DNA of 64,000 nt from Rhizobium sp. Q54 (GTDB taxonomy: Bacteria > Pseudomonadota > Alphaproteobacteria > Rhizobiales > Beijerinckiaceae): the NCBI GenBank assembly GCA_945878875.1, contig CAMCUC010000001.1:124001-188000 (forward strand), read 5' to 3'. Shown here one piece after another: positions 1-9,382 of this stretch. A program made the position numbers and the translations under genes. Position 1 is the first letter of the stretch, and the number at the start of each line of letters is the position of its first letter. Below the pieces are notes generated by a model. The model saw only the letters and a program-made list of their open reading frames with translations. It did not search any database and had not been told where the DNA came from.

Positions 1-423
1 CGCTCGCTTACCGCTATTGCGCTGACCGCCTCTCTTGCAGCCTCTCTTGCGGGCGCAAACGCCCAGACCCCGGCGCCGGGCGCCGCTCCCGCCGCTCCCA
101 AGCCTGCAGTTACTTCGCCTGCAGTTACAGCGCCTCCCGTTGCCGCGCCCGCAGTCAAGCCGCCTGCCGTTACCGCGCCCACAATCACCGCTCCGGCGTC
201 TGAGACCCGCGCGATGAAGCCAGCCGTTCAACCGGTTGTCGACATCAACACGGCTGACAAGGCGACGCTTGAAAAGTTGAAAGGCATTGGTCCCGCACGC
301 GCCGATGCAATCATCAAGGGCCGCCCCTACAAGGGCAAGGACGAGCTGGTGGAGAAGAAGATCCTGCCGCAGAGCGTCTACGACGGACTCAAGGACGAAC
401 TGGTCGCGCGCCAGAAGAACTGA
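1..423 (+). CDS. Secreted helix-hairpin-helix (ComEA-like) protein, 5' end cut by window
   Basis: The frame is open from base 1, so the true start lies outside the window. The visible 140 residues begin inside a hydrophobic Ala/Leu signal-peptide-like stretch ending near AGANAQ. A roughly 45-residue linker of Pro/Ala/Val repeats follows, then a C-terminal domain with VDINTADKATLEKLKGIGPA and a second hairpin (KGKDELVEKKILPQ). This is the helix-hairpin-helix arrangement of ComEA-type proteins, which bind DNA without sequence specificity. An exported DNA-binding role is inferred from the family. A strong hairpin terminator follows the stop codon. Confidence 0.85.
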   Translation, partial: RSLTAIALTASLAASLAGANAQTPAPGAAPAAPKPAVTSPAVTAPPVAAPAVKPPAVTAPTITAPASETRAMKPAVQPVVDINTADKATLEKLKGIGPARADAIIKGRPYKGKDELVEKKILPQSVYDGLKDELVARQKN

Positions 424-450
424 TCTTCACCGAATCGCACCTGACGGGGA

Positions 451-480
451 GAGCTGCGCGAAAGCGCGGCTCTTTTCGTT
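451..480 (+). terminator. Rho-independent terminator of the HhH protein gene
   Basis: A 9-bp stem (GAGCTGCGC / GCGCGGCTC, one G-T pair) closes a GAAA loop and is followed by TTTTCGTTT. It starts 27 bases after the stop codon of the upstream gene. Confidence 0.8.
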
Positions 481-493
481 TAGAAGCGCTACT

Positions 494-651
494 TTGGACC
501 GCGCGTGATGGCTGAAATTAGATACCGCCATCTCCGCCGTCTCCGCCATCATGGCCGTCCCCGGATATGACGTGTTTGGGATATTGCGGATAAAGGCGCA
601 CACCCTTTGCAGCGCACAAAGAAAGCGCGCGAGGCCGCGCGCGGTCCAGAT
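494..651. repeat. Two opposed copies of the GGACCGCG palindromic repeat
   Basis: TTGGACCGCGCG at 494-505 and its inverse (CGCGCGCGGTCC, about 638-650) face each other across about 130 bases. The same unit recurs at the ends of many genes in this window. Apart from this repeat and the terminators on each side, I see no gene between 424 and 720. Confidence 0.6.
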
Positions 652-660
652 GCAGCCTCA

Positions 661-694
661 AACAACAACGGCCGGGTTTTTTCCCCGGCCGTTC
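661..694 (-). terminator. Hairpin at the 3' end of ligAB
   Basis: ACGGCCGGG and CCCCGGCCGT form a 9-10 bp stem around a T-rich loop, 27 bases beyond the ligB stop. On the minus strand it is followed by TTGTTGTTT, a weak U-tract. Confidence 0.6.
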
Positions 695-720
695 AAAATT
701 TGCACCCAAACAAAGCCGCT

Positions 721-1963
<1,243 letters not shown>

Positions 1964-2067
1964 CATCGCGCTCCTCCTTCTCGTCTTGTTGATGGCCCAC
2001 ACTATCACAAACGCATCGGGCGCGGACAAGACCCCTCGTTTGCAGCGTTTGTGACAAGAATCAAGGA

Positions 2068-3066
2068 TCAGGGATCGCATGACCCATCGAGACCCTTGAG
2101 CGCGACATCAAGTGCTGCTTGAGGGTTCTCTTGAAGGCTGATCCAGATAAAACCGGGCAATTGGCGCCGCGCGAAGGTGAACTGGCGCCGGGCGTAATGG
2201 CGCGTATCGGCCTGGCCGCGCGTAATCGCCTCCTCCCGGCTGATCCGCCCGCTGAGCCAGTCGATCAGGCCGGGAATGCCGTGCGCGCGCATTGAGGGCA
2301 GCGCGGGGTCGAGCCCGCGCGCCATCAGCGCCTGCGCCTCCTCGACTGCCCCCAGCTCCATCATCGCCTCAAACCGGGTATTGATGCGCGGGTAGAGCCA
2401 GTCGCGCGGGGCGTCCAGAAAAAGCCCGCGCCAGCTCCCCGGCCCCAGCAAAGGCTCCGAGCGGGCGCCCTGGAATGAGGCCAGCGGCTGGCCGGTCGCC
2501 TCGAAAATCTCCAGCGCCCGCAAAATCCGCTGCGGATCGCTGGGGCGCAGCCTTGCGGCCGTTTGCGGATCACGCGCGACAAGCAGCGCGTGCATGTCCG
2601 GCGCGCTCACGCCCGCCATGCGGGCGCGCACATCCGCCCGCACCTCGTCGGGCACGGCGGGAATGTCGGAAAGCCCCTGCGTCAGCGCCTTGAAATACAT
2701 GCCGGTGCCGCCGACGAAAATGGGCGCCAATCCCAGCGCCCGGCAATGCTCCAGCGCGCCTTGCGCGTCATTCAGCCATTTACCGACGGAATAATTTGTC
2801 CCCGCATCGACATGGCCAAACAGCAGGTGCGGCGCCTGCGCCTCCTCATCTGGCGAGGGGCGCGCGCTCAGCACCCGCATGTCGGAATAGACCTGCATCG
2901 AATCGGCGTTGATGACGGCCCCGCCCAAGCGGCGCGCCAGCTCAATCGCAAGAGCGGACTTGCCGCTTGCGGTTGGTCCTGCAATGAGAAGCGCCTGAAC
3001 CAGAATCCCCTCCCTCGCCGGCCAATCGCCGGCGCCAGCCAGCGGGTCGCACGTGCAGGATACCAT
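2068..3066 (-). CDS. miaA: tRNA dimethylallyltransferase MiaA
   Basis: Transfers a dimethylallyl group to A37 of tRNAs reading UNN codons. The P-loop is GPTASGKSALAIELA, followed by the conserved NADSMQVYSDMRVLSARPS, VGGTGMYFKAL, and near the C-terminus QADTRHYARRQFTF. The body fits the family. The start is uncertain: the in-frame ATG at 3066 gives 332 aa and overlaps the divergent serB start by 14 bases, while MiaA usually begins only a few residues before ALLIAGPTASGKS. A CTG at 3003 behind GGGAGG would match that better but is a rare start codon. Confidence 0.92.
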   Translation of the reverse strand: MVSCTCDPLAGAGDWPAREGILVQALLIAGPTASGKSALAIELARRLGGAVINADSMQVYSDMRVLSARPSPDEEAQAPHLLFGHVDAGTNYSVGKWLNDAQGALEHCRALGLAPIFVGGTGMYFKALTQGLSDIPAVPDEVRADVRARMAGVSAPDMHALLVARDPQTAARLRPSDPQRILRALEIFEATGQPLASFQGARSEPLLGPGSWRGLFLDAPRDWLYPRINTRFEAMMELGAVEEAQALMARGLDPALPSMRAHGIPGLIDWLSGRISREEAITRGQADTRHYARRQFTFARRQLPGFIWISLQENPQAALDVALKGLDGSCDP

Positions 3067-3952
3067 CGCAACCCTTATCGCGGCTCCCGGCAGCCGCGCC
3101 CTCGACGCTTCAGCCCTCGGCAAGGTCCGCGCGCTCATGCCCTCCCCCCCGCAGGAGCGCTGGCTCGCCCCGCTGGAGGCGCTCGATCTTTGGCTGACGC
3201 TGCCCAGCGCGCAGGCCGCCCGCGAGCTTGAGCAGAATTTGCGCGCCGCTCTCAACGGCCTGCCCATCGACGTCGTGGCGCAGCCCGCGCAGGGGCGCCG
3301 CAAGAAATTGCTGCTGGCCGATATGGATTCCACCATGATCGGGCAGGAATGCATCGACGAGCTAGCCGATTTCGTCGGCAAGAAAGCCCATGTATCCGAG
3401 ATTACCGAGCGCGCCATGCGTGGCGAAATCGCCTTCGAGCCAGCCTTGCGCGAGCGCGTGGCGCTGCTGGCCGGGCTTGAGGAGGAGATCGTGGCCCGCG
3501 TCATTTCCGAGCGCATCACTTTGACGCCCGGTGGGCGGGCGCTGATCCAGACCATGCGGGCCAATGGCGCCCACACCGCTCTGGTGTCTGGCGGGTTCAC
3601 TTTGTTCACGACAGAGATCGCCGCCACAATCGGTTTTCATGAGAACCGCGCCAATGTGCTGATCGTCGAGGACGGCAAGTTTGCGGGCCTCGTGCAGGAG
3701 CCGATTCTGGGCCGCGAGGCAAAGCTCGCCGCTTTGATCGAGCTGTGCGAGCGCCACGGCCTGCAACACCACGAGACGATGGCGGTTGGCGATGGCGCCA
3801 ACGATCTGGCCATGCTGGGCGAGGCGGGGTTGGGCGTCGCCTACCGCGCCAAGCCTGCGGTGGCGGAAGCCGCCCACGCGCGCATCGACCACGGGGACTT
3901 GAGCGCGCTCTTGTTCATGCAGGGCTATGCGCGCGAAGATTTCGTCGAATAG
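3053..3952 (+). CDS. serB: Phosphoserine phosphatase SerB
   Basis: A 299-aa HAD-superfamily enzyme for the last step of serine synthesis. HAD motif I is LLLADMDSTMIG (D90, D92), motif II is ALVSGGFT, and motif III/IV is VGDGANDLAMLGEAGLGVAY. The cap region has the substrate-binding EITERAMRGEIAFEPALRER. The N-terminal 80 residues form the ACT-like extension seen in alphaproteobacterial SerB. It is divergent from miaA with almost no intergenic space, an arrangement I recall as common in alphaproteobacteria. Confidence 0.95.
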   Translation: MQDTIATLIAAPGSRALDASALGKVRALMPSPPQERWLAPLEALDLWLTLPSAQAARELEQNLRAALNGLPIDVVAQPAQGRRKKLLLADMDSTMIGQECIDELADFVGKKAHVSEITERAMRGEIAFEPALRERVALLAGLEEEIVARVISERITLTPGGRALIQTMRANGAHTALVSGGFTLFTTEIAATIGFHENRANVLIVEDGKFAGLVQEPILGREAKLAALIELCERHGLQHHETMAVGDGANDLAMLGEAGLGVAYRAKPAVAEAAHARIDHGDLSALLFMQGYAREDFVE

Positions 3953-3954
3953 CG

Positions 3955-4167
3955 TCAGGCCGCTTTCGCTTCAAAGCCGCCGGCGCTCAACGCTGCGGCC
4001 AGCTCGTCAGCGGGCGCGCCGGTTTGGGCGGTCACGCGACCGGAAGGCAGATCGACGCTCACCAGCGCGTTGGCGTCATTACGCTTGATGATGCGCGTAA
4101 CCGAATTGACGCATCCCTGGCAAGTCATGCCCTTCACGTCGAGAAGAACCGTGTTTTGCCCAGCCAT
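3955..4167 (-). CDS. Small heavy-metal-associated (CopZ-like) domain protein
   Basis: A 70-aa protein made of one ferredoxin-like HMA domain. The metal-binding loop is VKGMTCQGCVNSV (MTCxxC) near residue 13, followed by a strand-rich half ending with LAAALSAGGFEAKAA. Such domains carry Cu(I) or similar soft metals to P-type ATPases or target enzymes. The start at 4167 is fixed by AGGAGGAGCGC directly upstream. It ends only two bases from the convergent serB stop and lies 19 bases downstream of the RidA-like gene, so it may be co-transcribed with it. No copper ATPase is nearby. Confidence 0.88.
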   Translation of the reverse strand: MAGQNTVLLDVKGMTCQGCVNSVTRIIKRNDANALVSVDLPSGRVTAQTGAPADELAAALSAGGFEAKAA

Positions 4168-4186
4168 ATGCGCTCCTCCTTGCCGG

Positions 4187-4576
4187 TTATCCCTCCCGCA
4201 CCGCCTCGCCCTCAATCTCAATCAGAAAACCGGGATTGGCGAGCGCGGGCACGATCAGGAACGTGCTTGCAGGCGCATGGCCGCCAAGTCTGCGGGCACG
4301 CACCTCACGGATAATTGGGATCTCTTCCGGGCGCACGCAATAGGTGACGATTTTCACGAGATCCTTCAGCTCCATGTCGGCGGCCTTGAGCAGCGCGAAA
4401 ATGTTGTCGAAGACCTGCTCGGCCTGCGCCTCAATGCCCTCGCGCAAAACGCCGTCGGCGCCGACGCCGACTTGTCCCGACAGAATGAGCCGCCGCGCGC
4501 CGGCGCTCACGATCACCCCTTGCGAATAATTGGACGACGGCTTGGGGACGTTGGGGGGATTGATGAAAACGGGCAT
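4187..4576 (-). CDS. RidA/YjgF-family protein lacking the catalytic arginine
   Basis: A 129-aa member of the Rid superfamily. Family features are NYSQGVIVSAGARRLILSGQVGV, the AEQVFDNIFALLKAADMELKDLVKIVTYC stretch, and a C-terminal strand FLIEIEGEAV. Classical RidA deaminates 2-aminoacrylate-type imines using an arginine in a PARS-type motif. Here the matching position reads GGHAPASTFLIVPAL, with serine in place of the arginine, so imine deaminase activity is doubtful and it probably belongs to a Rid2-Rid7-like branch. Many such branches sit in catabolic gene clusters. A palindromic repeat fills the gap upstream. Confidence 0.85.
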   Translation of the reverse strand: MPVFINPPNVPKPSSNYSQGVIVSAGARRLILSGQVGVGADGVLREGIEAQAEQVFDNIFALLKAADMELKDLVKIVTYCVRPEEIPIIREVRARRLGGHAPASTFLIVPALANPGFLIEIEGEAVREG

Positions 4577-4595
4577 GTCTGAACCTCTGGAATCT

Positions 4596-4723
4596 TCCTT
4601 CTCCCCTTGCGGGAGAAGGTGGGTTTTGCGTCAGCAAAAGCCGGATGAGGGGTAAGCTTCAGGCGCTGCAAAGCCCCCCTCATCCGGCGCGATGCGCCAC
4701 CTTCTCCCGCGAGGGGAGAAGGA
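4596..4723. repeat. Long palindromic intergenic element (CCTTCTCCC...GGGAGAAGG)
   Basis: The outer arms 4596-4622 and 4697-4723 are near-perfect inverse copies, each itself a small hairpin (TTCTCCCcttgcGGGAGAA). Inner arms GCCGGATGAGGG and CCCTCATCCGGC are also inverse. The element fills nearly the whole gap between the RidA-like and TctC genes and resembles the RIME/BIME-type mosaics of rhizobial genomes. It could also act as a transcription stop or mRNA stabiliser. Confidence 0.75.
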
Positions 4724-4730
4724 AGAGCTC

Positions 4731-5786
4731 TCACTCGCCGTGGATCGCCTTTTTCGTGCGCGCAATTACCGCTGGCGGCGAGGCGTAGACCTTGGCGACC
4801 AGCGCTTGAAGGTCCTCGCCGCTCACTGCGTCCAAATCCAGCCGCGCTTTAGCGGCTTCGCCGCGCAATTCGGGATCTTTGATGCTGGCGTCGAACGCCT
4901 TGCGCAGCGCGGCCACGCGATCTTTCGGCACGTCCGGAGCCACCACAAAGGGGCGGCCAAAGCGCGACTGGCTGAAGAACAGGTCGAGCATCGCGCGCTC
5001 GTCGTCGGTTTTGGCGAACGTATGGGCCAGAGGCACACCCTGCTTGTTGAGATCGGGGTGGCCAACGGCGTGCGTCTGCAAGATCACGCGCACGTTGCCG
5101 GTGGTGAACCATCCCGGCTGCGTGACCGAGATCGACGGCCACGCCAGCCCGCACGCGCCCTGCGCCTCGCCGCGCTCGATGGCGAGCGAGATCTCGCGAC
5201 TGCCCGGATAGCCGGTGATAATCTTGAATTTTGTACCCAAAACGGCGTTGATGACCGCCGGATAATCACTGGTGGAGCTGGACTGGCTGGCCGCCATCAA
5301 CAGCTCTTTTGTGAACGCGTCCGAGAATTTGGCGACGGGCGAATCAGAGCGTGCGATGCAGATGTAAATATCGTCGTTGGCGCTGCCCAGATAGATCGAC
5401 TTTGAGGGATCGTGCTTGATCGGCGTTTTGCCCAGCAGCGGCTCCAGCACAACGCCTGATTGAAAGGCTCCGATCACGCTGCCGTCTTTGGGCGCGACGT
5501 TGTAGATGTAATTGGCGGCGACGTTGCTGCCGGCTCCCGGCATGTTCTGCACGATGATATTGGGATTGCCGGGAATATGCTTGCCCATGTGACGCGCCAG
5601 CAGGCGGGCGTAAGTGTCGTAACCGCCGCCCGGCGACGATCCAACGATGATCGTTGTTTGCCTGCCCTTGTAGAACGCGGCGACGCTGGAGCTGGCGTCT
5701 TGCGCCTGCACGGACGAAGCCGCCAGAATGCCAGCGACCAGAGCGCCCAGCGACGCGGATGCAAGCGTGGATTTAGCCTGAATCAT
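4731..5786 (-). CDS. Tripartite tricarboxylate transporter-type (TctC/Bug) periplasmic binding protein
   Basis: A 351-aa exported protein. The signal peptide runs to about residue 28 (SSVQAQDAS). The mature part has FYKGRQTTIIVGSSPGGGYD, ARHMGKHIPGNPNIIVQNMPG and DGSVIGAF, the typical ligand-binding loops of the TctC/Bug family that bind carboxylates. No tctA or tctB membrane genes are nearby, so it is an orphan binding protein, as often seen in proteobacteria rich in this family. GGGAGGAG precedes the start. Its ligand cannot be read from sequence. Confidence 0.88.
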   Translation of the reverse strand: MIQAKSTLASASLGALVAGILAASSVQAQDASSSVAAFYKGRQTTIIVGSSPGGGYDTYARLLARHMGKHIPGNPNIIVQNMPGAGSNVAANYIYNVAPKDGSVIGAFQSGVVLEPLLGKTPIKHDPSKSIYLGSANDDIYICIARSDSPVAKFSDAFTKELLMAASQSSSTSDYPAVINAVLGTKFKIITGYPGSREISLAIERGEAQGACGLAWPSISVTQPGWFTTGNVRVILQTHAVGHPDLNKQGVPLAHTFAKTDDERAMLDLFFSQSRFGRPFVVAPDVPKDRVAALRKAFDASIKDPELRGEAAKARLDLDAVSGEDLQALVAKVYASPPAVIARTKKAIHGE

Positions 5787-5900
5787 ATCTTCTCCTCCCT
5801 GTCTTTTTTTAATGAGCGAAAGCTAGCGCGTTTGCGCGACATGCGCCAGATGGACAATCGCGGCCTTGACACCTTCCGCCCGGCGGCTTAGCGCCAGCTC

Positions 5901-6809
5901 ATGACCACAACGCCCGTCGCCAATCTCACGTCCGTCAGCCTGCCAATCCTTTCCGGACTTGGCGAAATCGCCGATTCCTATGACGTGGTGCTCTCCGATA
6001 TCTGGGGCGTGGTCCACAATGGACGCGAAGCCAATCCCGAAGCTTGCGATGCGCTGACGCGGTTTCGCGCACGCGGCGGCACGGTGATCCTTGTCACCAA
6101 TGCACCCCGGCCTTTCCCGCCAATCCTCGAACAGCTTGAGAGTTTGGGCGCGCCGCGTTCGGCCTTTGACGAAGTGGTGACGTCGGGCGACGTGACGCTT
6201 GGCTTTCTGGTTGAGCGCGGCATGGCGCCGCTGCATCACATCGGCCCGCCGCGTGATCTGACGTTTTTCGATATCATGGAAGACCAGACCGGCCTGCGCC
6301 CGCCGCTGACCTCGCTGGAAAAGGCGCAATACGTGCTCTGCACTGGCCTGTTCGACGATTCCCACACGCCCGACAATTATGCGCGGGAATTAGCGCTCAT
6401 GCATGCACGCAAACTCGATTTTATTTGCGCCAATCCCGATCTCATCGTGCATGTGGGCGAGACGATGCTCTATTGCGCAGGCGCCATCGCCCAACGCTTT
6501 GAGGACGAGGGCGGACGCGTGTTGCAGGCCGGCAAGCCGTTTGCGCCGATCTATGATCGCGCGCTGATGCTGGCGGAGCGCCGTCGCGGAGCGCCTATCG
6601 ACCTCAAGCGCGTGCTGGCGATCGGCGACGCCCTGCGCACCGATGTGAAAGGCGCCTGCGATCGCGGGCTCGATTGCGTGTTCGTGACCAAGGGCATTCA
6701 CCGCGACGAAATTCATCCCGGCGGCGTGCTGGACATAGCCGCCATGAACGCGCTGGTGGCCGGGTCGGGACTGGCGCCGATAGCGGCGATGCCTGCGCTG
6801 GTTTGGTAA
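5901..6809 (+). CDS. HAD-IIA family hydrolase (NagD-like, TIGR01459 type)
   Basis: A 302-aa HAD phosphatase. Motif I is VVLSDIWGVVHNG, where the second Asp of the usual DxD is replaced by the W-G-V form typical of this subfamily. Motif II is VILVTNAPRPF, and motif III/IV is GKPFAPIYDRAL with IGDALRTDVKGACDRGLDCVFVTKGIHRD. The substrate is unknown; relatives act on small phosphorylated metabolites. It stands alone, with divergent or convergent neighbours. The ATG at 5901 follows GCGCCAGCTC, a poor ribosome site. Confidence 0.85.
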   Translation: MTTTPVANLTSVSLPILSGLGEIADSYDVVLSDIWGVVHNGREANPEACDALTRFRARGGTVILVTNAPRPFPPILEQLESLGAPRSAFDEVVTSGDVTLGFLVERGMAPLHHIGPPRDLTFFDIMEDQTGLRPPLTSLEKAQYVLCTGLFDDSHTPDNYARELALMHARKLDFICANPDLIVHVGETMLYCAGAIAQRFEDEGGRVLQAGKPFAPIYDRALMLAERRRGAPIDLKRVLAIGDALRTDVKGACDRGLDCVFVTKGIHRDEIHPGGVLDIAAMNALVAGSGLAPIAAMPALVW

Positions 6810-6836
6810 GCCGGGTTACAAACGGATGGCGCACTC

Positions 6837-6852
6837 TGGACCGCGCGCGGCC
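6837..6852. repeat. GGACCGCG palindromic repeat copy
   Basis: TGGACCGCGCGCGGCC sits between the converging ends of the HAD hydrolase and the CheY-like gene. Confidence 0.55.
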
Positions 6853-6857
6853 CAAAC

Positions 6858-7253
6858 TCACGCGCCCCGCGTGCGCGCATAAACCTCGTCCATCTTCGCT
6901 TTCAGGGTCTCGGCGGTATACGGCTTCAACAGATAGGCGCTGACGCCTGCCGCACCTGCCGCTGTGATGCTGCCGGAGCCTGATTCCGCCGTCACCATCA
7001 AGAACGGCGTTGTCCGGTTGCGCGCGCTGGCGCGCACGCGTTTCAGCAGCTCAAAGCCGGTCATCGGCGCCATGTTCCAGTCGCTGATGACAAGGCCGTA
7101 ATCACGGCCCTCCAGACGCGCCAGTGCGGCTGCGCCGTCGGTGGAATCATCCACGTCTTCATAGCCCGATTGTTTGAGCATATTGCGCATGATGCGCAGC
7201 ATCGTTTTGAAATCCTCGACGATGAGAATTGGCGTTGTCGTTGGAAAAGACAT
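6858..7253 (-). CDS. CheY-like single-domain response regulator
   Basis: A 131-aa receiver domain without output domain. It has the acidic pocket (IVEDFKTM), phospho-acceptor D58 (VISDWNMAPMTG), the Thr/Ser switch (MVTAESGSG) and K110 (YLLKPYTAETLK). This matches CheY-type regulators of flagellar motors or phosphorelays. No chemotaxis gene is in the window, so its partner kinase is unknown. I chose the ATG at 7253 (AGGG six bases upstream) over one at 7271. A GGACCGCG repeat lies at its 3' end. Confidence 0.88.
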   Translation of the reverse strand: MSFPTTTPILIVEDFKTMLRIMRNMLKQSGYEDVDDSTDGAAALARLEGRDYGLVISDWNMAPMTGFELLKRVRASARNRTTPFLMVTAESGSGSITAAGAAGVSAYLLKPYTAETLKAKMDEVYARTRGA

Positions 7254-7315
7254 GGTAAACCCTGCATTCAATATAACGCCAAACTAGACGCTATCGCTTT
7301 CCGGCCCGTTAAAAT

Positions 7316-8146
7316 TCAGGCCGAAAACCACGCCCAGCCAAAATCGGCGATGAGTGCGTCGTCAGGCGCTCTGTCGCTTCGCAGCACCAGCTCGCGAACG
7401 CGCAGCGCTTGCGCATAATCACTCGCAGAAGCCCGGCTTTGCGACCCCTCCCGCAGGCCGATGAATTGAACGCCGCCCAGCGTCAGCGCCGCAAAACGCG
7501 GGGGGTGAGCATCTTGCGAGCGCGCAATCAGCGTCGTGACCTCGCCGCTTCCATAACGCCATGGAAAAATCAGCCGCCCGCCCGGCGCCAGCGCCTCGAT
7601 CCATGCACGCTCGGGCGCCTCTGCCGCAGCGTTGACGTAGATCACGTCCACCTGGATCACGTCCACTTGCGCAAAAGCCCCCGCTGCGCCGCTGCCCTCA
7701 CGGACTTCGACATTGGGACTCCCCGCCAGCGCGCGCCGGGCGAGCGCGGCGACAGAGGGCTCGATTTCATAGGCCAGCACATGCCCTTCCGGCCCCACAA
7801 GCGCGGCGAGAATCGCGCTGTAATAGCCGCCCCCGCAGCCCACATGCAGCACACGTTCGCCGGGCAGCGGCTCGATGGCCGAAAGCCATTGCGCATGCAA
7901 AGACGGCTGGCCGTTGTTGATGCCTTTTTCAACGTCGATGGCGACCAGCACATCCCTGTAAAGGCTTTCAGGATCGCTCGTGGTCAGCGCCGCTCCGTCG
8001 CAATAGATCGTCCACGGCGGAGGCGGCAGAAAATCTTCGCGCCGAACCTCCGCAAACGCCCGCTCAAGCGCCTGCCCGCCCGCGCCGGCTATTTCAGCGG
8101 CGAAACGGCGCCGCGCCCCATCGAGATCACAGATCGTTTTGACCAT
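7316..8146 (-). CDS. Pcm-like (protein-L-isoaspartate O-methyltransferase family) methyltransferase
   Basis: A 276-aa SAM-dependent methyltransferase. After an N-terminal FAEVRREDFLPPPPW segment comes a loading region LHAQWLSAIEPLPGERVLHV, then the SAM motif HVGCGGGYYSAILAALVG and the acidic EIEP. The layout follows Pcm, but the usual QPY(I/V)V substrate motif is altered (NGQPSLHAQW), so the substrate may not be isoaspartate. Residues FAQVDVIQVDVIYV reflect a 15-base direct duplication at 7640-7669 that adds five residues. It is divergent from ribF. Confidence 0.8.
   Translation of the reverse strand: MVKTICDLDGARRRFAAEIAGAGGQALERAFAEVRREDFLPPPPWTIYCDGAALTTSDPESLYRDVLVAIDVEKGINNGQPSLHAQWLSAIEPLPGERVLHVGCGGGYYSAILAALVGPEGHVLAYEIEPSVAALARRALAGSPNVEVREGSGAAGAFAQVDVIQVDVIYVNAAAEAPERAWIEALAPGGRLIFPWRYGSGEVTTLIARSQDAHPPRFAALTLGGVQFIGLREGSQSRASASDYAQALRVRELVLRSDRAPDDALIADFGWAWFSA
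7640..7669. repeat. 15-bp in-frame tandem duplication inside the Pcm-like gene
   Basis: GATCACGTCCACCTG is followed at once by GATCACGTCCACTTG (one mismatch). The duplication keeps the reading frame and lies in a strand after the SAM motif. Confidence 0.85.
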
Positions 8147-8317
8147 GGATAAATGTTAGGGCGCGCGGCGCTCGCGCCCAGTGGGCGCCCGAATAACAAC
8201 TCCCTGCGCTTGACGCTGGGCGCCCCCCCATGCAGTTTGCCGCCGCGCCTCCGCATGGGCCGTCGGCGCGCCCGCACAAGGCCAGCTTGCCCAATCTCTT
8301 GCTCAACGAGCCTGAAT

Positions 8318-9277
8318 TTGTCCCCTGCCGCGCAAGGCTTCATCATCGCCAGAGACCCGCCGACCCCGCCCCCGGGGCTGGAAGGCGCCATCGTGGCCAT
8401 CGGCAATTTCGACGGCGTGCACCGGGGCCATCAGGCCGTGATCGAACGCGCCCGCGCGCTCGCCCAGAAGCTTGGCAAGCCCTGCGCGGTACTGACGTTC
8501 GAACCCCACCCGGCTGATTTCTTCGCCGGGCGCTCCGTCGTCCATCGCCTGACGCCCGAAGCCGCAAAAGCGCAGACGTTGGTGAGGCTCGGGCTCGACG
8601 GATTGATCGTGCTCAGCTTTGACGCGCAGCTTGCAGCCGTTGAGGCGCAAGCCTTTGTGGAGGACATATTGCTCCGCCGCCTTGGCGCCTCTGGCGTGGT
8701 GGTGGGATATGATTTTCACTTCGGCAAGGGCCGCAAGGGCTCGCCGCAATTCCTGAAGGACGCTGGCGAGCGGCTGGGCTTTGCGGTCGAGGTGGTTGAA
8801 AAAATCGCCTTCGACGCGCGCGGCAGCCTCGACGCCGTGCATTCCAGCGGCGTGCGCGACGCGCTTGAGCGCGGCGACGTCGCTTATGCCCGCCAGCTGC
8901 TGGGGCGCGATTATTTCGTCACCGGGGAAATCATCCACGGCGCAAAGCTCGGCCGCACCATCGGCTTTCCCACCGCCAATCTGCGCCTGCACGAATCCAG
9001 CGCCCTGGCCCACGGCATCTACGCCGTGCGGATCAAGGTTGACGGGCGCACATACGACGCCGTGGCGAGCTGGGGCCGGCGCCCAACGGTGGACAACGGC
9101 CCGCCGCTGCTGGAGGTCTATCTGTTCGATTTTTCCGGCGACCTCTACGGCAAAACGGTTGAGGTGGCGTTCGTGGAATGGATCAGGCCGGAGCTGAAGT
9201 TCGACGGGCTGGAGGCGCTGACGGAGCAGATCGAGAAGGATTGCGGACGCGCGCGGGAGATTTTGGCGGGGGGATAA
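8318..9277 (+). CDS. ribF: Bifunctional riboflavin kinase/FAD synthetase RibF
   Basis: Makes FMN and then FAD in the cytoplasm. The N-terminal nucleotidyltransferase domain has VAIGNFDGVHRGHQ and VHSSGVRDALERGDV. The C-terminal kinase domain has GAKLGRTIGFPTANL and YDAVASWGRRPT, ending in the usual acidic helix. The start is uncertain: TTG at 8318 gives 319 aa, the normal family length, while the frame is also open from ATG codons at 8153 and 8255, which would add a low-complexity Arg/Pro-rich extension unlike RibF. A palindromic repeat follows the gene. Confidence 0.92.
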   Translation: MSPAAQGFIIARDPPTPPPGLEGAIVAIGNFDGVHRGHQAVIERARALAQKLGKPCAVLTFEPHPADFFAGRSVVHRLTPEAAKAQTLVRLGLDGLIVLSFDAQLAAVEAQAFVEDILLRRLGASGVVVGYDFHFGKGRKGSPQFLKDAGERLGFAVEVVEKIAFDARGSLDAVHSSGVRDALERGDVAYARQLLGRDYFVTGEIIHGAKLGRTIGFPTANLRLHESSALAHGIYAVRIKVDGRTYDAVASWGRRPTVDNGPPLLEVYLFDFSGDLYGKTVEVAFVEWIRPELKFDGLEALTEQIEKDCGRAREILAGG

Positions 9278-9307
9278 ACCTGCGACGCCGCACCTAAAGC
9301 CTTTCGT

Positions 9308-9365
9308 GGATCCCGGCCGTCGCCGGGATGACGTGCAGAGCCTTTGGACCGCGGGCTTCCAGCCC
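9308..9365. repeat. Intergenic repeats: GGATCCCGGC palindrome plus GGACCGCGGGCTTCCAGCCC
   Basis: GGATCCCGGCCGTCGCCGGGATGACG (9308-9333) is one arm of the repeat found as inverted pairs at 22456-22535 and 63289-63369. It is followed by TTTGGACCGCGGGCTTCCAGCCC (9343-9365), a variant of the other dispersed family, seen again at 18006. Confidence 0.7.
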
Positions 9366-9382
9366 TCTCTTGCGTTAGCCAA

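Noticed and set aside
4731-5786. Possible complete tripartite tricarboxylate transporter operon
   Set aside because: Only the binding protein is present at 4.7 kb and again at 60.5 kb; no tctA or tctB frames are nearby.
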